Assembly: GCA_963170055.1 (NCBI GenBank)
Contig: CAUJGJ010000040.1
Span: forward strand, 481,401 to 545,400
Length of the DNA stretch: 64,000 nt
DNA from: Halisarca cf. caerulea
Lineage: Eukaryota > Porifera > Demospongiae > Chondrillida > Halisarcidae
Direction: 5' to 3'
The first letter of the stretch is position 1. The number at the start of each line of letters is the position of its first letter. The notes beneath the pieces are model-generated. The model was not told the DNA's origin, ran no database searches, and saw only the letters and a program-made list of their open reading frames with translations. Below are positions 29,221 to 40,901 of this stretch, one piece after another. The position numbers were made by a program, and so were the translations under genes.

Positions 29221-32200
29221 TCTATCATTCTTAATGTCTTGTAAAAGAAAATAATATTTGTCTCTTCGTAACTTTAAATGCTATTGTCATTCTAAAGAAT
29301 TCATATTTTTATTTGCTACGATAATGTTCGTAACGTTACTTTAAATTTGCCAATAGCCCAAAATTGCTATCATTCTAAATGTCTTGTAAAAGAAAATAAT
29401 ATTTGTCTCTTCGTAACTTTAAATGCTATTGTCATTCTAAAGAAATCATATTTTTATTTGCTACGATAATGTTCGTAACGTTACTTTAAATTTGCGAATA
29501 GCCCAAACTTGCTATCATTCTAAATGTCTTGTAAAAGAAAATAATATTTGTCTCTTCGTAACTTTAAATGCTATTGTCATTCTAAAGAATTCATATTTTT
29601 ATTTGCTACGATAATGTTCGTAACGTTACTTTAAATTTGCCAATAGCCCAAAATTGCTATCATTCTAAATGTCTTCTAAAAGAAAATAATATTTGTCTCT
29701 TCGTAACTTTAAATGCTATTGTCATTCTAAAGAATTCATATTTTTATTTGCTACGATAATGTTCGTAACGTTACTTTAAATTTGCCAATAGCCCAAAATT
29801 GCTATCATTCTTAATGTCTTGTAAAAGAAAATAATATTTGTCTCTTCGTAACTTTAAATGCTATTGTCATTCTAAAGAATTCATATTTTTATTTGCTACG
29901 ATAATGTTCGTAACGTTACTTTAAATTTGCCAATAGCCCAAAATTGCTATCATTCTTAATGTCTTGTAAAAGAAAATAATATTTGTCTATTCGTAACTTT
30001 AAATGCTATTGTCATTCTAAAGAATTCATATTTTTATTTGCTACGATAATGTTCGTAACGTTACTTTAAATTTGCCAATAGCCCAAAATTGCTATCATTC
30101 TTAATGTCTTGTAAAAGAAAATAATATTTGTCTCTTCGTAACTTTAAATGCTATTGTCATTCTAAAGAATTCATATTTTTATTTGCTACGATAATGTTCG
30201 TAACGTTACTTTAAATTTGCCAATAGCCCAAAATTGCTATCATTCTTAATGTCTTGTAAAAGAAAATAATATTTGTCTATTCGTAACTTTAAATGCTATT
30301 GTCATTCTAAAGAATTCATATTTTTATTTGCTACGATAATGTTCGTAACGTTACTTTAAATTTGCGAATAGCCCAAAATTGCTATCATTCTTAATGTCTT
30401 GTAAAAGAAAATAATATTTGTCTCTTCGTAAATTTAAATGCTATTGTCATTCTAAAGAATTCATATTTTTATTTGCTACGATAATGTTCGTAACGTTACT
30501 TTAAATTTGCCAATAGCCCAAAATTGCTATCATTCTAAATGTCTTCTAAAAGAAAATAATATTTGTCTATTCGTAACTTTAAATGCTCTTGTCATTCTAA
30601 GGAATTCATATTTTTATTTGCTACGATAATGTTCGTAACGTTACTTTAAATTTGCGAATAGCCCAAAATTGCTATCATTCTTAATGTCTTGTAAAAGAAA
30701 ATAATATTTGTCTCTTCGTAAATTTAAATGCTATTGTCATTCTAAAGAATTCATATTTTTATTTGCTACGATAATGTTCGTAACGTTACTTTAAATTTGC
30801 CAATAGCCCAAAATTGCTATCATTCTTAATGTCTTGTAAAAGAAAATAATATTTGTCTCTTCGTAACTTTAAATGCTATTGTCATTCTGAAGAATTCATA
30901 TTTTTATTTGCTACGATAATGTTCGTAACGTTACTTTAAATTTGCCAATAGCCCAAAATTGCTATCATTCTTAATGTCTTGTAAAAGAAAATAATATTTG
31001 TCTCTTCGTAACTTTAAATGCTATTGTCATTCTAAAGAATTCATATTTTTATTTGCTACGATAATGTTCGTAACGTTACCTTAAATTTGCCAATAGCCCA
31101 AAATTGCTATCATTCTTAATGTCTTGTAAAAGAAAATAATATTTGTCTCTTCGTAACTTTAAATGCTATTGTCATTCTAAAGAATTCATATTTTTATTTG
31201 CTACGATAATGTTCGTAACGTTACTTTAAATTTGCCAATAGCCCAAAATTGCTATCATTCTTAATGTCTTGTAAAAGAAAATAATATTTGTCTATTCGTA
31301 ACTTTAAATGCTATTGTCATTCTAAAGAATTCATATTTTTATTTGCTACGATAATGTTCGTAACGTTACTTTAAATTTGCCAATAGCCCAAAATTGCTAT
31401 CATTCTTAATGTCTTGTAAAAGAAAATAATATTTGTCTCTTCGTAACTTTAAATGCTATTGTCATTCTAAAGAATTCATATTTTTATTTGCTACGATAAT
31501 GTTCGTAACGTTACTTTAAATTTGCCAATAGCCCAAAATTGCTATCATTCTTAATGTCTTGTAAAAGAAAATAATATTTGTCTCTTCGTAACTTTAAATG
31601 CTATTGTCATTCTAAAGAATTCATATTTTTATTTGCTACGATAATGTTCGTAACGTTACTTTAAATTTGCGAATAGCCCAAAATTCTATCATTCTTAATG
31701 TCTTGTAAAAGAAAATAATATTTGTCTCTTCGTAACTTTAAATGCTCTTGTCATTCTAAGGAATTCATATTTTTATTTGCTACGATAATGTTCGTAACGT
31801 TACTTTAAATTTGCGAATAGCCCAAAATTGCTATCATTCTTAATGTCTTTTAAAAGAAAATAATATTTGTCTCTTCGTAAATTTAAATGCTATTGTCATT
31901 CTAAAGAATTCATATTTTTATTTGCTACGATAATGTTCGTAACGTTACTTTAAATTTGCCAATAGCCCAAAATTGCTATCATTCTTAATGTCTTGTAAAA
32001 GAAAATAATATTTGTCTCTTCGTAACTTTAAATGCTATTGTCATTCTGAAGAATTCATATTTTTATTTGCTACGATAATGTTCGTAACGTTACTTTAAAT
32101 TTGCCAATAGCCCAAAATTGCTATCATTCTTAATGTCTTGTAAAAGAAAATAATATTTGTCTCTTCGTAACTTTAAATGCTATTGTCATTCTAAAGAATT

Positions 32201-35200
32201 CATATTTTTATTTGCTACGATAATGTTCGTAACGTTACTTTAAATTTGCCAATAGCCCAAAATTGCTATCATTCTTAATGTCTTGTAAAAGAAAATAATA
32301 TTTGTCTCTTCGTAACTTTAAATGCTATTGTCATTCTAAAGAATTCATATTTTTATTTGCTACGATAATGTTCGTAACGTTACTTTAAATTTGCCAATAG
32401 CCCAAAATTGCTATCATTCTTAATGTCTTGTAAAAGAAAATAATATTTGTCTATTCGTAACTTTAAATGCTATTGTCATTCTAAAGAATTCATATTTTTA
32501 TTTGCTACGATAATGTTCGTAACGTTACTTTAAATTTGCCAATAGCCCAAAATTGCTATCATTCTTAATGTCTTGTAAAAGAAAATAATATTTGTCTCTT
32601 CGTAACTTTAAATGCTATTGTCATTCTAAAGAATTCATATTTTTATTTGCTACGATAATGTTCGTAACGTTACTTTAAATTTGCCAATAGCCCAAAATTG
32701 CTATCATTCTTAATGTCTTGTAAAAGAAAATAATATTTGTCTCTTCGTAACTTTAAATGCTATTGTCATTCTAAAGAATTCATATTTTTATTTGCTACGA
32801 TAATGTTCGTAACGTTACTTTAAATTTGCCAATAGCCCAAAATTGCTATCATTCTAAATGTCTTGTAAAAGAAAATAATATTTGTCTCTTCGTAACTTTA
32901 AATGCTATTGTCATTCTAAAGAATTCATATTTTTATTTGCTACGATAATGTTCGTAACGTTACTTTAAATTTGCGAATAGCCCAAAATTGCTATCATTCT
33001 TAATGTCTTGTAAAAGAAAATAATATTTGTCTATTCGTAACTTTAAATGCTATTGTCATTCTAAAGAATTCATATTTTTATTTGCTACGATAATGTTCGT
33101 AACGTTACTTTAAATTTGCCAATAGCCCAAAATTGCTATCATTCTTAATGTCTTGTAAAAGAAAATAATATTTGTCTCTTCGTAACTTTAAATGCTATTG
33201 TCATTCTAAAGAATTCATATTTTTATTTGCTACGATAATGTTCGTAACGTTACTTTAAATTTGCGAATAGCCCAAAATTGCTATCATTCTTAATGTCTTG
33301 TAAAAGAAAATAATATTTGTCTCTTCGTAACTTTAAATGCTATTGTCATTCTAAAGAATTCATATTTTTATTTGCTACGATAATGTTCGTAACGTTACTT
33401 TAAATTTGCCAATAGCCCAAAATTGCTATCATTCTTAATGTCTTGTAAAAGAAAATAATATTTGTCTCTTCGTAACTTTAAATGCTATTGTCATTCTGAA
33501 GAATTCATATTTTTATTTGCTACGATAATGTTCGTAACGTTACTTTAAATTTGCCAATAGCCCAAAATTGCTATCATTCTTAATGTCTTGTAAAAGAAAA
33601 TAATATTTGTCTCTTCGTAACTTTAAATGCTATTGTCATTCTAAAGAATTCATATTTTTATTTGCTACGATAATGTTCGTAACGTTACTTTAAATTTGCG
33701 AATAGCCCAAAATTGCTATCATTCTTAATGTCTTCTAAAAGAAAATAATATTTGTCTCTTCGTAACTTTAAATGCTATTGTCATTCTAAAGAATTCATAT
33801 TTTTATTTGCTACGATAATGTTCGTAACGTTACTTTAAATTTGCCAATAGCCCAAAATTGCTATCATTCTTAATGTCTTGTAAAAGAAAATAATATTTGT
33901 CTCTTCGTAACTTTAAATGCTATTGTCATTCTAAAGAATTCATATTTTTATTTGCTACGATAATGTTCGTAACGTTACTTTAAATTTGCGAATAGCCCAA
34001 AATTGCTATCATTCTTAATGTCTTGTAAAAGAAAATAATATTTGTCTCTTCGTAACTTTAAATGCTATTGTCATTCTAAAGAATTCATATTTTTATTTGC
34101 TACGATAATGTTCGTAACGTTACTTTAAATTTGCGAATAGCCCAAAATTGCTATCATTCTTAATGTCTTGTAAAAGAAAATAATATTTGTCTCTTCGTAA
34201 CTTTAAATGCTATTGTCATTCTAAAGAATTCATATTTTTATTTGCTACGATAATGTTCGTAACGTTACTTTAAATTTGCGAATAGCCCAAAATTGCTATC
34301 ATTCTTAATGTCTTGTAAAAGAAAATAATATTTGTCTCTTCGTAACTTTAAATGCTAATGTCATTCTAAAGAATTCATATTTTTATTTGCTACGATAATG
34401 TTCGTAACGTTACTTTAAATTTGCCAATAGCCCAAAATTGCTATCATTCTTAATGTTTTGTAAAAGAAAATAATATTTGTCTCTTCGTAACTTTAAATGC
34501 TATTGTCATTCTAAAGAATTCATATTTTTATTTGCTACGATAATGTTCGTAACGTTACTTTAAATTTGCGAATAGCCCAGAATTGCTATCATTCTTAATG
34601 TCTTGTAAAAGAAAATAATATTTGTCTCTTCGTAACTTTAAATGCTATTGTCATTCTAAAGAATTCATATTTTTATTTGCTACGATAATGTTCGTAACGT
34701 TACTTTAAATTTGCGAATAGCCCAAAATTGCTATCATTCTAAATGTCTTCTAAAAGAAAATAATATTTGTCTCCGTAACTTTAAATGCTATTGTTGTTCT
34801 AAAGAATTCATATTTTTATTTGCTACGATAATGTTCGTAATGTTACTTTAAATTTGCCAATAGCCCAAAATTGCTATCATTCTTAATGTCTTGTAAAAGA
34901 AAATAATATTTGTCTCTTCGTAACTTTAAATGCTATTGTCATTCTAAAGAATTCATATTTTTATTTGCTACGATAATGTTCGTAACGTTACTTTAAATTT
35001 GCGAATAGCCCAAAATTGCTATCATTCTAAATGTCTTCTAAAAGAAAATAATATTTGTCTGTTCGTAACTTTAAATGCTATTGTCATTCTAAAGAATTCA
35101 TATTTTTATTTGCTACGATAATGTTCGTAACGTTACTTTAAATTTGCGAATAGCCCAAAATTGCTATCATTCTAAATGTCTTCTAAAAGAAAATAATATT

Positions 35201-35431
35201 TGTCTCTTCGTAACTTTAAATGCTATTGTCATTCTAAAGAATTCATATTTTTATTTGCTACGATAATGTTCGTAACGTTACTTTAAATTTGCCAATAGCA
35301 CAAAATTGCTATAATTCTAAATGTCTTATAAATGAAAATAGTATTTGTCTCTTCGTAACTTTTGAAGCTATTGACATTCTAAAGATTTCATATTTTTATT
35401 TGTTACGATAATGTTGGTAACGTTACTTCAA

Positions 35432-35496
35432 CCTTTTAACGCCCGCGTTTTTCTGTCATCGTTAGACCCTTAACGCCCGTAAGCCACTATAGTGGC
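35432..35496 (+). repeat. piggyBac left end: terminal repeat plus internal inverted repeat with 14-bp palindrome
   Basis: The outer motif CCTTTTAACGCCCGCG is at 35,432-35,447. A longer motif, CCCTTAACGCCCGTAAGCC followed by ACTATAGTGGC, is at 35,467-35,496. GCCACTATAGTGGC (35,483-35,496) is a perfect palindrome. Such subterminal repeats are typical transposase binding sites in this family. Confidence 0.85.
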
Positions 35497-35793
35497 GCGA
35501 ACTTTCTGCATAGTTTTTAGAGCCGATTTGAGCAGGTTTGCGATCGATTTCTTGCATTTCAAGTACCTAGTGTCTTTACTTTTCTTTAGTAACCGTCGTT
35601 TTGTCGAATTTTCCCGAAAGGTAATGTTTTAAGGGTGTTTGAACCCGTTATATACCACTATCGTGTATGCGTACGTAGTTGTACCTGTGCAGGTACAGTT
35701 CTTGTTCGTAGTTATTCTGAATATGCGTCCGTTTAATCGATCCCTACCTATATTTTATGCTAGTTTTCGCTCAAGTTCACTTGCACATGCAAA

Positions 35794-37615
35794 ATGCCCA
35801 AAAAGCTAACAGTAAATGAAGCTACACAACAAATAAATGGGAGTGAATCTGATGGAGAGTGGTTGGAGTCTGATGATGACTTGGTTGGCAGTTACAATGA
35901 AGGTGAGATGGACAGCTTTTCTAGGCCAAGAGAGGATCCCCTCGAGATAGCACAGCTGGAAACTATGGAAGACACTGCAATTGTGGATGGAAGGACAGAG
36001 CCAGACACTGAGGCTGATCATGAGAGTGCAGGGTGAAAGTCAGCTGGAATACACCTTCCCATCTTTGTCACAGAATGATGACCAGCATACACCAACTCCA
36101 GTGGTACAGGCAGATGAGCCATCATTCATGGCCAATCAAGCATTCCGTGGACAACCTGGACCTCAGGTTTCACTGGATTCCACATCTTCAACATGTGAGT
36201 TCTTTGAGCTTATATGGGGAGAAGATTCCTTTGATTACCTTGCCGAGCAAACAAATCTCTACGCACTGCAGAAAGACAAAAGGAAATGGATTGACACGAA
36301 CGAAAGAGAAATGATGTCGTTTGTGGGAATTCTGCTGGCCACCGGTATACACAAATTGCCCTCAATAAGAGATTATTGGAGTCAGCATGCCTTTTTAGGA
36401 GTGCCGGGGATATCTAGAGGAATGCCACGCAATAGGTTTCTTGATATATTGAGTAGCCTACATTTGAATGATAACCAGCAAATGCCATCAAGAGAATCCC
36501 CACAGTTCGACAAGTTATTCAAGGTTCGACCATTGCTTGACAAAATCAAGGCCAACAGTCAAGCACACTACTACCCACACCAGCCTGTTGCCGTCGATGA
36601 AGCAATGATATTGTTTAAAGGTCGCAGCACATTTAAACAATACATGCCCATGAAACCAACCAAGCGTGGCTACAAAGCTTAGTGTTTGTGCGATTCTGTT
36701 AATGGCTATATGTATAATATAGACATTTACACGGGAAAGGTATCCCAAAGTACTGCTAGTGACAACCCTGAGGATGGGCTAGCCACTAGAGTGGTGAAAT
36801 CCATGGTCGAACCTCTATATGGCAAAGGGCACCATGTTTACATGGATAATTTTTTCTCATCTGTTGCACTAGCAGACTACTTGAAAAGTAAAGATACCTA
36901 CACAATTGGTACAGCAAGGGTATCATACAAAGGGTGGCCATTGGAGCTGAAGGACATGAAGGCTCTAAACAAAAGCTTAGAACGGGGAGCACATAGATCG
37001 AAGATACTGGACAATGACGTCCAGTGTCTGGTTTGGAAGGACAAGAAAGCCGTGGCCTTCATCAACACTATAAGCGCTCAAAGCGCTGAGACCCAAGTAT
37101 CCCGTCGAAACAAGGATGGGTCTAGATCGGAAATCTCCTGCCCTAACACCGTCAAGCTGTACAATGCACATATGGGAGGAGTAGACTTGTTCGATTCTAG
37201 GCGAAAGACCTATTCTTGTAGCCGCAAGTCTAAGAAATGGTGGCTTAGATTGTTTTACTTTCTACTTGACACAGCGGTAACAAACAGCTACGTGATTTAC
37301 AAAGAAACGCCAGGAACAAAACCGCTTACCTTAAAAGACTACACTATTGCCATCGCTGACGAGATGATGTCCGCCTTCAGTTCGCGGAAAAGAAAATCCA
37401 ATGCCAGAGAAGCTCCTATTGCTGCCAGGCTCTGCGAGAGACATTTCCCAGACATGATGGCTGAATTGAAGCAGTGCCGAGTGTGTTCCACGAGGAAAAG
37501 AACAAAGTTCTGCTGTTCTGATTGCTCCTCCAGCTGTCCTATATCTCTCAGTCCCACTAAATGTTTCCGCATATATCACACTGTCCCGTTTCTTCCACGA
37601 GAACGCCAACAGTGA
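35794..37615 (+). pseudogene. piggyBac transposase, disrupted by one frameshift and one in-frame stop
   Basis: This would encode the DDD/D transposase that cuts and pastes the element at TTAA. Three stretches line up. An acidic N-terminus of 80 codons (35,794-36,036) begins MPKKLTVNEATQQING and is rich in Asp/Glu/Ser. A middle part in another frame (usable from about 35,981 or later to 36,679) includes the family pattern CEFFELIWGEDSFDYLAEQT and the first catalytic Asp in VAVDEAM (36,596-36,598). After a TAG at 36,680-36,682, the same frame runs to the TGA at 37,613-37,615. It holds the second Asp in YMDNFF (36,845-36,847), the third in MGGVDLFD (37,184-37,186) with the conserved Asp three residues later, and a Cys/His-rich C-terminal finger (about 37,430-37,590). 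The TAG sits in KRGYKA-stop-CLCD, where relatives usually have a Trp, so one base change is the likely cause. The frameshift lies near 36,000-36,036. Total length of about 607 codons is near the usual 590-600. An intron at the frame switch is an alternative, but no good splice sites were seen. Confidence 0.9.
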
Positions 37616-37828
37616 TAATTTGGGTAGCCATTTTTCTTGTGTAAACATTGTAAAATTTTGTAAACTTAATAGTATATTAGCGTTTTCGTGTGTGCAGCTA
37701 CGTTTTAGACGACTTTTGTATAGCGATTTATAGGAGAATTACACATGCGTTTTGTATAAAACTTGCTACAGTTATTACTATTGTCCTACTGTACATTTCT
37801 ATATAAAAATTATTTGCATAATCGCAAA

Positions 37829-37898
37829 TAAAAAATTCACGGGCGTTCAGTGGTATGTAAACAGAAAGCCACTAAAGTGGCTTATGGGCGTTAAGGGG
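37829..37898 (-). repeat. piggyBac right end: terminal 31-bp repeat and an inner short motif copy
   Basis: Read on the minus strand, the terminus is CCCCTTAACGCCCATAAGCC followed by ACTTTAGTGGC (37,868-37,898). A shorter copy of the AACGCCCG motif lies further inside (37,829-37,852). From the outside, the left end has short-then-long motifs and the right end long-then-short. This mirrors the known left/right asymmetry of piggyBac ends. Confidence 0.8.
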
Positions 37899-38196
37899 TT
37901 AAATTTGCAAATAGCACAAAATTGCTATAATTCTAAATGTCTTATAAAATAAAGTAGTATTTGTCTCTTCGTAACTTTTAAAGCTATTGACATTCTAAAG
38001 ATTTTATATTTTTATTTGCTACGATAATGTTCGTAACGTTACTTTAAATTTGCAAATAGCACAAAATTGCTATAATTCTAAATGTCTTATAAATGAGAAT
38101 AGTATTTGTCTCTTCGTAACTTTAAATGCTATTGAAATTCTAAAGATTTCATATTTTTATTTGCTACGATAATGTTCGTAATGTTACTTTAAATTT
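37899..38196. repeat. Two diverged edge monomers of the 145-bp satellite, right of the piggyBac
   Basis: The satellite resumes in phase after the TTAA, with the edge-type variants GCAAATAGCACAAAATTGC and GTCTTATAAA. These are also seen in the last monomers left of the transposon (35,300-35,431), confirming that the transposon split one edge domain. Confidence 0.9.
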
Positions 38197-38469
38197 GAAA
38201 ACCATTGTGTTACTGTGGACTAGTGTCTGTCTGGTTCCGTACAGACATGCACTCCCCAACTCATTTTTCTGTATAAGTTGTATCATCTTTAAACTTGTTT
38301 CAATTCAACATTCTTGTTAGCCTTAATAACATCTTTTCACAGATATAAGGAATATATTTGCATGAGTTCCTTTCTCGATGACTAGATTGAAAATAAAAAT
38401 AAAAATAAATACCCCGATGGCCTGGTCAATTTTCAAAGATGTCCAAGACCAGAAACATATTATTATCTT
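38197..38469. other. Unclassified 273-bp insertion between satellite copies
   Basis: This stretch is unrelated to the satellite and is flanked on both sides by GTTACTTTAAATTT-type satellite sequence. It includes an A-rich run (AAAATAAAAATAAAAATAAAT near 38,392). It might be a short retroposed fragment; no ORF or terminal repeat is evident. Confidence 0.45.
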
Positions 38470-39090
38470 TGTGTGGCCTAATGTTACTTTAAATTTACAA
38501 ATATCGCAAAATTGCCAAAATTGTAAATATCTTATAAAGATAAAGTAGTACTTTTATTTTCTACATTTTAAATGTGTCTTAGATTGCAAAGAGTTCATAA
38601 TTCTCTTAGTTACGATAATGTTAGAAGCATCACCTAAGATTTGTGAATAGCACAAAATTGCCAAAATTGTTAATATCCTATAAATATAATATAATATTTT
38701 CTATATTTCAAATGTATCTTAGATTGCAAAGTATTCATAATTCTCTTTGCTAATATACCATTGTGAAGTATATTTTCTACAAATAACATGTTTGTAAGTT
38801 TGCCAAGTACTTATAATTTTTTTGCTACGCTAAAGTTTGTGGTATTACTATAAATTTATGAAAAGCAGAAAATTGCCAAAATATAAATTTTTTATATCCT
38901 AACAAACAATTATTTTATTTTTATTTTTAAAAATTACTTGTTTCAAAGTTTTCAAATTATATGCAATTCGTTCTGCAACTTTAACATTATAACATTACTT
39001 AAAATTTAAGAGCATTTAATTGCAAAAACTGCAATCTTATCAACAAGCATAGAAATTTTATTTTCTACAAATCACATATTTAAGCCTAAT
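38470..39090. repeat. Highly decayed satellite copies
   Basis: Recognisable pieces of the monomer (GTTACTTTAAATTT, AAATAGC.CAAAATTGCC, TTACGATAATGTT) recur at about monomer spacing, but with many substitutions and indels. This fits old copies stranded outside the homogenised core. Confidence 0.8.
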
Positions 39091-39114
39091 CACCTTAATC
39101 ACCTTTATCGATTA

Positions 39115-39115
39115 C

Positions 39116-39148
<33 letters not shown>

Positions 39149-39170
39149 CATAATTATTATTATTATTATA
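39115..39170. repeat. (ATT)n microsatellite
   Basis: Nearly pure ATT repeats, with one CATAATT interruption near 39,150. Confidence 0.95.
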
Positions 39171-39780
39171 CATGAAACAAAAAAGAACAACAGGCAAGCG
39201 CAACAAAATTAAACACTAGATACATAAATAATTAAAATTATGATTATAATAATAACAATACTAGACAAAAAATATGCACAAACTGAGCACAACGCAGGTA
39301 TGTTATGTCCGAAAACAGGGAGGATTGTTTATGTACAGAACGATTGTTTACATAGCAATTACTTTGTTTACATTAGAAGGAATTTCACGCAATGGTCACA
39401 TGAAATTGCCGACTAAACGCCTTGAACAAAAGTTTGATCCGACGAAAGCTTTCTCAAAGGCTTCTTCCATCGCTAATTTCGTTGATCTACCTCTTAGACA
39501 AATTCGCTCGTTGAAAAAAGCTAACTCAGCGGCTTTTCTACCAGTAAGCACACGCACGCAGGTATGTTATGTCCAATTTTATGGCGCCGTCAAAATGGCC
39601 GCCACTACGGTGACCGTAATTGCACCCCTATTTTCTCCACAGATACCTCCTAAAAAGCCTACAAGAAGGCATGAATGATATTTTTAACTTGTCTACTATG
39701 TAGAAATAACCTTTTCTTTTGTGTGATGTTTTCAACAGTTGCACAATTAATCATTTGCTACAACATACGAAAACAGCTTT

Positions 39781-40077
39781 AGTGAAAAAGGCGGAGACCT
39801 AGATGGTGGTTTTTCAACCTTACAATGGGTTCAAAATGACCTTAGGATCAATATCTAAATTTTCACCGTGTATAATTTTGAAATTCAGTTCTTTCGTTGT
39901 TATGTACAGCATTTTGTAGTTTGCAAGCAAGGACAAGACAGGATATAGTTAGACATAACTTGAATGGAACAAGCAATCAAAATTATACGCGGTGAAAAGT
40001 TAGCTTTACCTTTTAGAAATCATCTCTTAAATTTCTGCAGTTATGCACCGCCATCTAGATCTCCGCCTTTTACGAAG
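39781..40077. mobile_element. Foldback MITE-like element, 297 bp
   Basis: The left end AAAAAGGCGGAGACCTAGAT pairs with right-end TAAAAGGCGGAGATCTAGAT on the other strand (near 40,047-40,073). An inner pair TTTTCACCGTGTATAATTTT (39,859) and its inverted copy TTTTCACCGCGTATAATTTT (ending near 39,998) extends the hairpin. No coding capacity. Confidence 0.7.
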
Positions 40078-40615
40078 AAATTTACCTAGTGCAGAAGACC
40101 CAACTCCAGAGCAAAGTCACATGATGTCACGAGAACTAATTATGATGTCACGGTATTCATCATCACCGAACGGTGCACGTATACGCGTTGATCGTGAAGT
40201 TTAGAGCGCCGGTGCAATAGATACTTTCGTCCATGCAGCACTTCAATGCCTTAACTGGATGACGATCCATGCAAATGTACAGAGAATCGTACAGTATAAG
40301 AGGTATCCCCATTGTAAACGTGGATTTTTGTTGAAACGGCCATATTAAAAAAAAGGCAAGCACGCGAGCGTGGCAGCCAGTATACTCGCGCGTATATTGT
40401 CGTGTGGGACGTGGTCACATAGCGAGAGCGTGATAAATTGTCCGAGGCGTGACGATATAATCGCATACCTGCCAAACCGCAAAACGCCCCTTACCAGCCT
40501 CAATTCGGACATAACTTACCTGCGCAGGCTGGTTTGGTATGATGTAATCAAACCACGTGACTGCATGTGATATTCGACGAAGAAGGAAGATGACTCCACA
40601 AGAATATTTCAATCG

Positions 40616-40901
40616 AAATTCCGGTCGTGGAAGTTATAGGTTTTGGTATCGAAACTTTGAGAGATTGTTCCTAAAGGACCAAACCCTCGGAATCGAAAAA
40701 TGAATCTTTGTGCGTTGTTCCGTTCGTTTTATGTCCGGCAGTTTGTGGTCGGACGGGTGTATTTCTTTTGGATAACCTTGGACATAAAGGTCGTGGAACG
40801 GAGCAGCAATTTTCATTTTTCGATTTAGTAATTTTATACTTTGTTCTACATTTTGAACCTATTTTTGTGTGCAAAACCCCCGATTTCTACGACCGGAATT
40901 T
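40616..40901. mobile_element. Small inverted-repeat element (MITE), 286 bp
   Basis: The terminal inverted repeat AAATTCCGGTCGTGGAA at 40,616-40,632 is matched on the opposite strand at 40,885-40,901 with one difference. No ORF of a transposase kind lies inside. Confidence 0.75.

Larger units (their letters stand above)
1..35431. repeat. 145-bp satellite DNA array, about 244 tandem monomers, truncated by the left window edge
   Basis: The same AT-rich unit recurs every 145 bp (it starts at 1, 146, 291 and so on) without interruption for 35.4 kb. A typical monomer has about 39 G+C of 145 (roughly 27% GC). Each contains a perfect 10-bp palindrome GTAACGTTAC, a TTTAAA, and usually one EcoRI site GAATTC, so EcoRI should cut it into a 145-bp ladder. 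Because 145 is not a multiple of 3 and stops are dense, no long ORF crosses the array. Monomers differ at a few recurrent sites: GCGAAT or GCCAAT, CTCTTCG/CTGTTCG/CTATTCG, CTTAATG or CTAAATG, TGTAAAAG or TCTAAAAG. Length variants of 139 and 144 bp occur. Divergence is only a few percent within the core and rises sharply in the last monomers near 35.3 kb. A centromeric or heterochromatic role is possible but not shown by sequence alone. Confidence 0.98.
35432..37898 (+). mobile_element. piggyBac-family DNA transposon, 2,467 bp, near-complete but with a broken transposase
   Basis: Both junctions can be read against the satellite sequence GTTACTTTAAATTTGC. The left flank is GTTACT-TCAA and the right flank is TTAA-ATTTGC, so the element sits in the TTAA of a monomer; the left target copy has since changed to TCAA. 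The outer ends read CCTTTTAACGCCC and, reversed on the right, CCCCTTAACGCCC. A 31-bp inverted repeat matching at 28 positions is terminal on the right (37,868-37,898) but 34 bp inside the left end (35,466-35,496). Its core is the palindrome GCCACTATAGTGGC. Total length is close to that of classic piggyBac elements (about 2.4-2.5 kb). The transposase reading lies in the middle on the plus strand. With both ends present it could be cut by a transposase supplied from elsewhere, which is inference. Confidence 0.93.

Noticed and set aside
1..35431. CRISPR-like or coding tandem repeat interpretation of the 145-bp array
   Set aside because: Units are contiguous with no unique spacers, 145 is not a multiple of three, stops are frequent in all frames, and the context is eukaryotic.
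1..35431. CENP-B box in the monomer
   Set aside because: TTCG is present twice, but the downstream A and CGGG of the box consensus are absent in both cases.
35461..35496. Alternative piggyBac left end at TTAG (35,462) so that the 31-bp repeat would be terminal on both sides
   Set aside because: The satellite phase breaks at 35,431, not at 35,465. The sequence between is not satellite, and TCAA at 35,428 aligns exactly with the TTAA on the right.
39274..39678. 134-codon plus-strand ORF
   Set aside because: It runs across two copies of the CGCAGGTATGTTATGTCC repeat (its TQVCYV words) and has no domain; it is a by-product of the repeat composite.
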